From NCBI GenBank assembly GCA_946481405.1, contig CAMLNY010000066.1, forward strand, positions 1-6,623: a stretch of 6,623 nucleotides of DNA. Reading direction: 5' to 3'. This document shows, one piece after another, positions 5,397-6,623 of this stretch. Source of the DNA: an uncultured Brevundimonas sp. Its GTDB lineage: Bacteria; Pseudomonadota; Alphaproteobacteria; Caulobacterales; Caulobacteraceae. Both the position numbers and the translations under genes were made by a program. Each line of letters starts with the position of its first letter. Positions within the stretch are counted from its first letter, which is position 1. The notes under the pieces are model-generated. The model had not been told where the DNA came from. It ran no database searches and saw nothing but the letters and a program-made list of their open reading frames with translations.

Positions 5397-5598
5397 CCCG
5401 CGCCTCGGGTCGCGTCTGAAGGAGATCCGCTCGGCGGCCGGCCTGACCCAGGCCGAGCTGGCCGAGCGCGCCGGTGTGTCGCGCAAGACCATCAATACGG
5501 TCGAGAACAGTGTCTTCGTGCCTTCGACCCTGCTCGCCCTGACCCTGGCGCGCGCGCTCGCCGTCAAGGTTGAAGATCTGTTCTTCCTCGTGGACTAG
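5389..5598 (+). CDS. Small Xre/Cro-CI family helix-turn-helix regulator (69 aa)
   Basis: Compact DNA-binding protein consisting of little more than one HTH_3 domain. Seen: RLGSRLKEIRSAAGLTQAEL opens the domain; the HTH helices are TQAELAERAG (20-29) and the recognition helix SRKTINTVEN (31-40), followed by the usual LALTLARALAVKVEDLFFL tail (49-67). This form resembles the 65-70-aa YozG-like regulators common beside membrane proteins. There is no ligand-binding or dimerisation domain beyond the fold. Its ATG lies inside the end of the membrane protein gene (8-bp overlap) with only a weak GG-rich ribosome site, so it depends on translational coupling. It is the natural candidate to bind the TNACC array at 4653-4692 and repress its own operon. 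Confidence 0.92.
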   Translation: MADPRLGSRLKEIRSAAGLTQAELAERAGVSRKTINTVENSVFVPSTLLALTLARALAVKVEDLFFLVD

Positions 5599-5626
5599 CC
5601 ACGGCGAGTCATCCGCACCGTCGGCC

Positions 5627-5678
5627 TTGACTCCCTCACACAGTATGTCGCATACACTGTGCATCACACACTATGTGA
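5627..5678 (+). promoter_or_regulatory. Promoter and PadR-type operator cluster upstream of the PadR gene
   Basis: TTGACT (5627-5632) is a good -35; CATACA at 5651-5656 (18-bp spacer) is the best -10 candidate. The -10 region lies in a 23-bp dyad with perfect outer arms CACAGT (5639-5644) and ACTGTG (5656-5661) and inner arms GTATG/CATAC (5643-5655). A second dyad TCACA-N5-TGTGA (5664-5678) follows. The words CACAGTATGT (5639), CACACTATGT (5667) and, inverted, CACAGTGTATG (5651-5661) look like three copies of one half-site. PadR proteins bind ATGT/ACAT-type dyads at their own promoters, so autoregulation is inferred. The 96-nt gap holds no other gene and no clear terminator for the preceding operon. 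Confidence 0.6.
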
Positions 5679-5694
5679 CGTGAGGAACGACGCA

Positions 5695-6024
5695 GTGACG
5701 GTCGACGCCGAACTTTTCGAATCCATGCGGTTGGAGCTGCGGCGCGGCTCGCTGGTGCTGGCGGTGCTCGCCTGTCTGCGGACCGAGCGCTACGGTTACA
5801 CCCTGCGTCAGGCCCTGGCCGCCGACGGGCTGGAGATGGAGGAATCCACCCTCTATCCGCTGCTCCGCCGGCTGGAGTCGCAAGGCCTTCTGCTGAGCGA
5901 GTGGCGCGAGGAGGAGAAGCGCAAGAAACGCTTCTATGTCCTGTCGCCGATGGGCGTGGCGATGCTGGAACGGCTCGCCGGTGAATGGCGGGGCATCAAC
6001 GCCTCGCTCGACAAGATTCTCTGA
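5695..6024 (+). CDS. PadR-family transcriptional regulator (109 aa)
   Basis: Winged-helix repressor of the short PadR type. Seen: an N-terminal helix (FESMRLELRRGSLVLAVLA, 8-26), YGYTLRQAL (33-41), the recognition helix region MEESTLYPLLRRLESQGLL (48-66), the wing SEWREEEKRKKRFYVLSP (68-85) and a C-terminal dimerisation helix GVAMLERLAGEWRGINASLD (87-106). GTG at 5695 is chosen because GAGGAA (5682-5687) sits 7 nt before it and the family N-terminus begins there; in-frame GTGs at 5659 and 5680 would lie inside the operator repeats. It is followed after 24 bp by a HAAS-domain membrane protein, a pairing well known for PadR regulators in Firmicutes and also seen in Proteobacteria. Likely regulates itself and the HAAS gene; the inducing signal is unknown. 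Confidence 0.93.
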   Translation: MTVDAELFESMRLELRRGSLVLAVLACLRTERYGYTLRQALAADGLEMEESTLYPLLRRLESQGLLLSEWREEEKRKKRFYVLSPMGVAMLERLAGEWRGINASLDKIL

Positions 6025-6048
6025 AATTTCGAGTTGAGGGGCAAAGCC

Positions 6049-6623
6049 ATGGATGTGGTGGAACGCTATCTGGAGGCCGTCGCGGCCCAGCTGTCGGCGG
6101 ACGAGCGCGAGGACATCGTCGCCGAACTGCGCGACCTGATCCTGTCGCGGTTCGAGGCGAAGGAAGAGGCCCTCGGCCGGGCGCTGACCGACGAGGAGAA
6201 GGAGGCCATCCTGCGCGAGATGGGCCATCCGCTGGTCGTGGCCGCCCGCTACCGCAAGGGGCCGGACAGTCTGATCGGGCCCGACCTGTTCCCCTACTGG
6301 CTGTACGGGGTGAAGGCGGGGCTGGTGATCCTGCTGGTCATCCACGGCATCTCGCTGTTCGTGAGCCTGATCGGCGGGCCACGCGATGCGGGGCAGGCGA
6401 TCGCCCAGGCCTTCCACTCCTGGTTCGGCGCGGGCCTGACCCTGATCGGCGCCCTGACGGTCGCGGGCGCGCTGATGGAGCACTACGACATCAAGCCGAA
6501 ATGGCTGACGGAGTGGCGTGTCAGCGACCTCGGCGCCTTCCAGCTGTCGGATCCCAGCCAGTGGGGCGCGGCGGCCAATGAGGCGGCCCGCGCCGGGACG
6601 GTGCGTGCGCCGCGCGTCCGTCG
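6049..6623 (+). CDS. HAAS-domain (DUF1700-like) membrane protein, N-terminal 191 residues; 3' end outside window
   Basis: Membrane protein with an N-terminal HAAS domain, a small helical module predicted to relay signals in PadR-linked envelope systems. Seen: the HAAS-like part MDVVERYLEAVAAQL...IVAELRDLI (1-31), a charged helix with ALGRALTDEEKEAILREMG (41-59), and HPLVVAARYRKGPDSLIGPD (60-79), a block typical of this proteobacterial form. Two likely membrane helices follow at about 86-108 and 127-144. A soluble stretch with KPKWLTEWRVSDLGAF (149-164) follows and the frame is still open at the window edge. GAGGGG (6036-6041) lies 7 nt before the ATG. It is the second gene of the PadR operon (24-bp gap). 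Any further membrane helices or catalytic part lie outside the window, so the function cannot be stated. Confidence 0.85.
   Translation, partial: MDVVERYLEAVAAQLSADEREDIVAELRDLILSRFEAKEEALGRALTDEEKEAILREMGHPLVVAARYRKGPDSLIGPDLFPYWLYGVKAGLVILLVIHGISLFVSLIGGPRDAGQAIAQAFHSWFGAGLTLIGALTVAGALMEHYDIKPKWLTEWRVSDLGAFQLSDPSQWGAAANEAARAGTVRAPRVR

Noticed and set aside
4608..5567. A 319-codon minus-strand open frame over the membrane protein and Xre genes
   Set aside because: Composition is Arg/Pro/His-rich with no domain, and the opposite strand encodes recognisable membrane and HTH proteins.
5599..5626. Possible terminator after the Xre gene
   Set aside because: Short GC words could pair weakly, but no stable stem with a following T-run is present.
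5659..5694. Longer PadR start at GTG 5659 or 5680
   Set aside because: Both lie inside the operator repeats, and the GAGGAA ribosome site is correctly spaced only for GTG 5695.
5671..6483. A 270-codon minus-strand open frame over the PadR and HAAS genes
   Set aside because: Gln/His/Arg-rich antisense shadow of two recognisable genes.

Overview
The window looks like chromosomal DNA of a GC-rich alphaproteobacterium, most likely of the Caulobacterales (Brevundimonas or a relative). This rests on the strong G/C third-position bias in every convincing gene, the gene types present, and GCTAnnnT boxes placed 14 nt before the ATG of two genes, as in leaderless Caulobacterales promoters. The taxonomic call is an inference, not an observation. 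No tRNA, rRNA, CRISPR array, insertion sequence or prophage gene was seen.

Layout, left to right. (1) On the minus strand, running off the left edge, lie the first 273 codons of an MmeI-like (type IIL) restriction-methylation protein. It has an intact D-x9-E-x-K nuclease site and a GTG start at 821. A 25-bp inverted repeat sits just upstream of that start. (2) Divergently, at 959-1750, is an extensin-like (PF06904-type) lipoprotein with M15-peptidase-like histidine motifs. (3) It converges, with a single base between stop codons, on a minus-strand pair: an exported 293-aa protein built of three related helical repeats, and upstream of it a 98-aa unknown protein. (4) A 71-bp divergent promoter region separates that pair from a 60-aa small basic protein. 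(5) A two-gene unit follows: a PEP mutase/isocitrate lyase superfamily enzyme, then an O6-alkylguanine-DNA alkyltransferase (Ogt) whose GTG start overlaps the enzyme's TGA. (6) Next is a self-contained membrane-regulator cassette: a six-helix membrane protein overlapping a 69-aa Xre/Cro-type repressor. Five TNACC half-sites at 8-9 bp steps lie in its promoter. (7) A second cassette of the same logic closes the window: a PadR-family repressor with dyad and direct-repeat operators in its promoter, followed by a HAAS-domain (DUF1700-like) membrane protein cut by the right edge.

The genes do not form one pathway. The repeated theme is small regulators paired with multi-pass membrane proteins and with operator-like repeats at their own promoters. 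The restriction-methylation gene and the alkyltransferase both act on DNA, but nothing links them. The most distinctive items are the MmeI-like N-terminus, the 9-bp-phased half-site array at 4653-4692, the PadR operator cluster at 5639-5678, the triple-repeat exported protein, and the non-standard residues around the Ogt active site.
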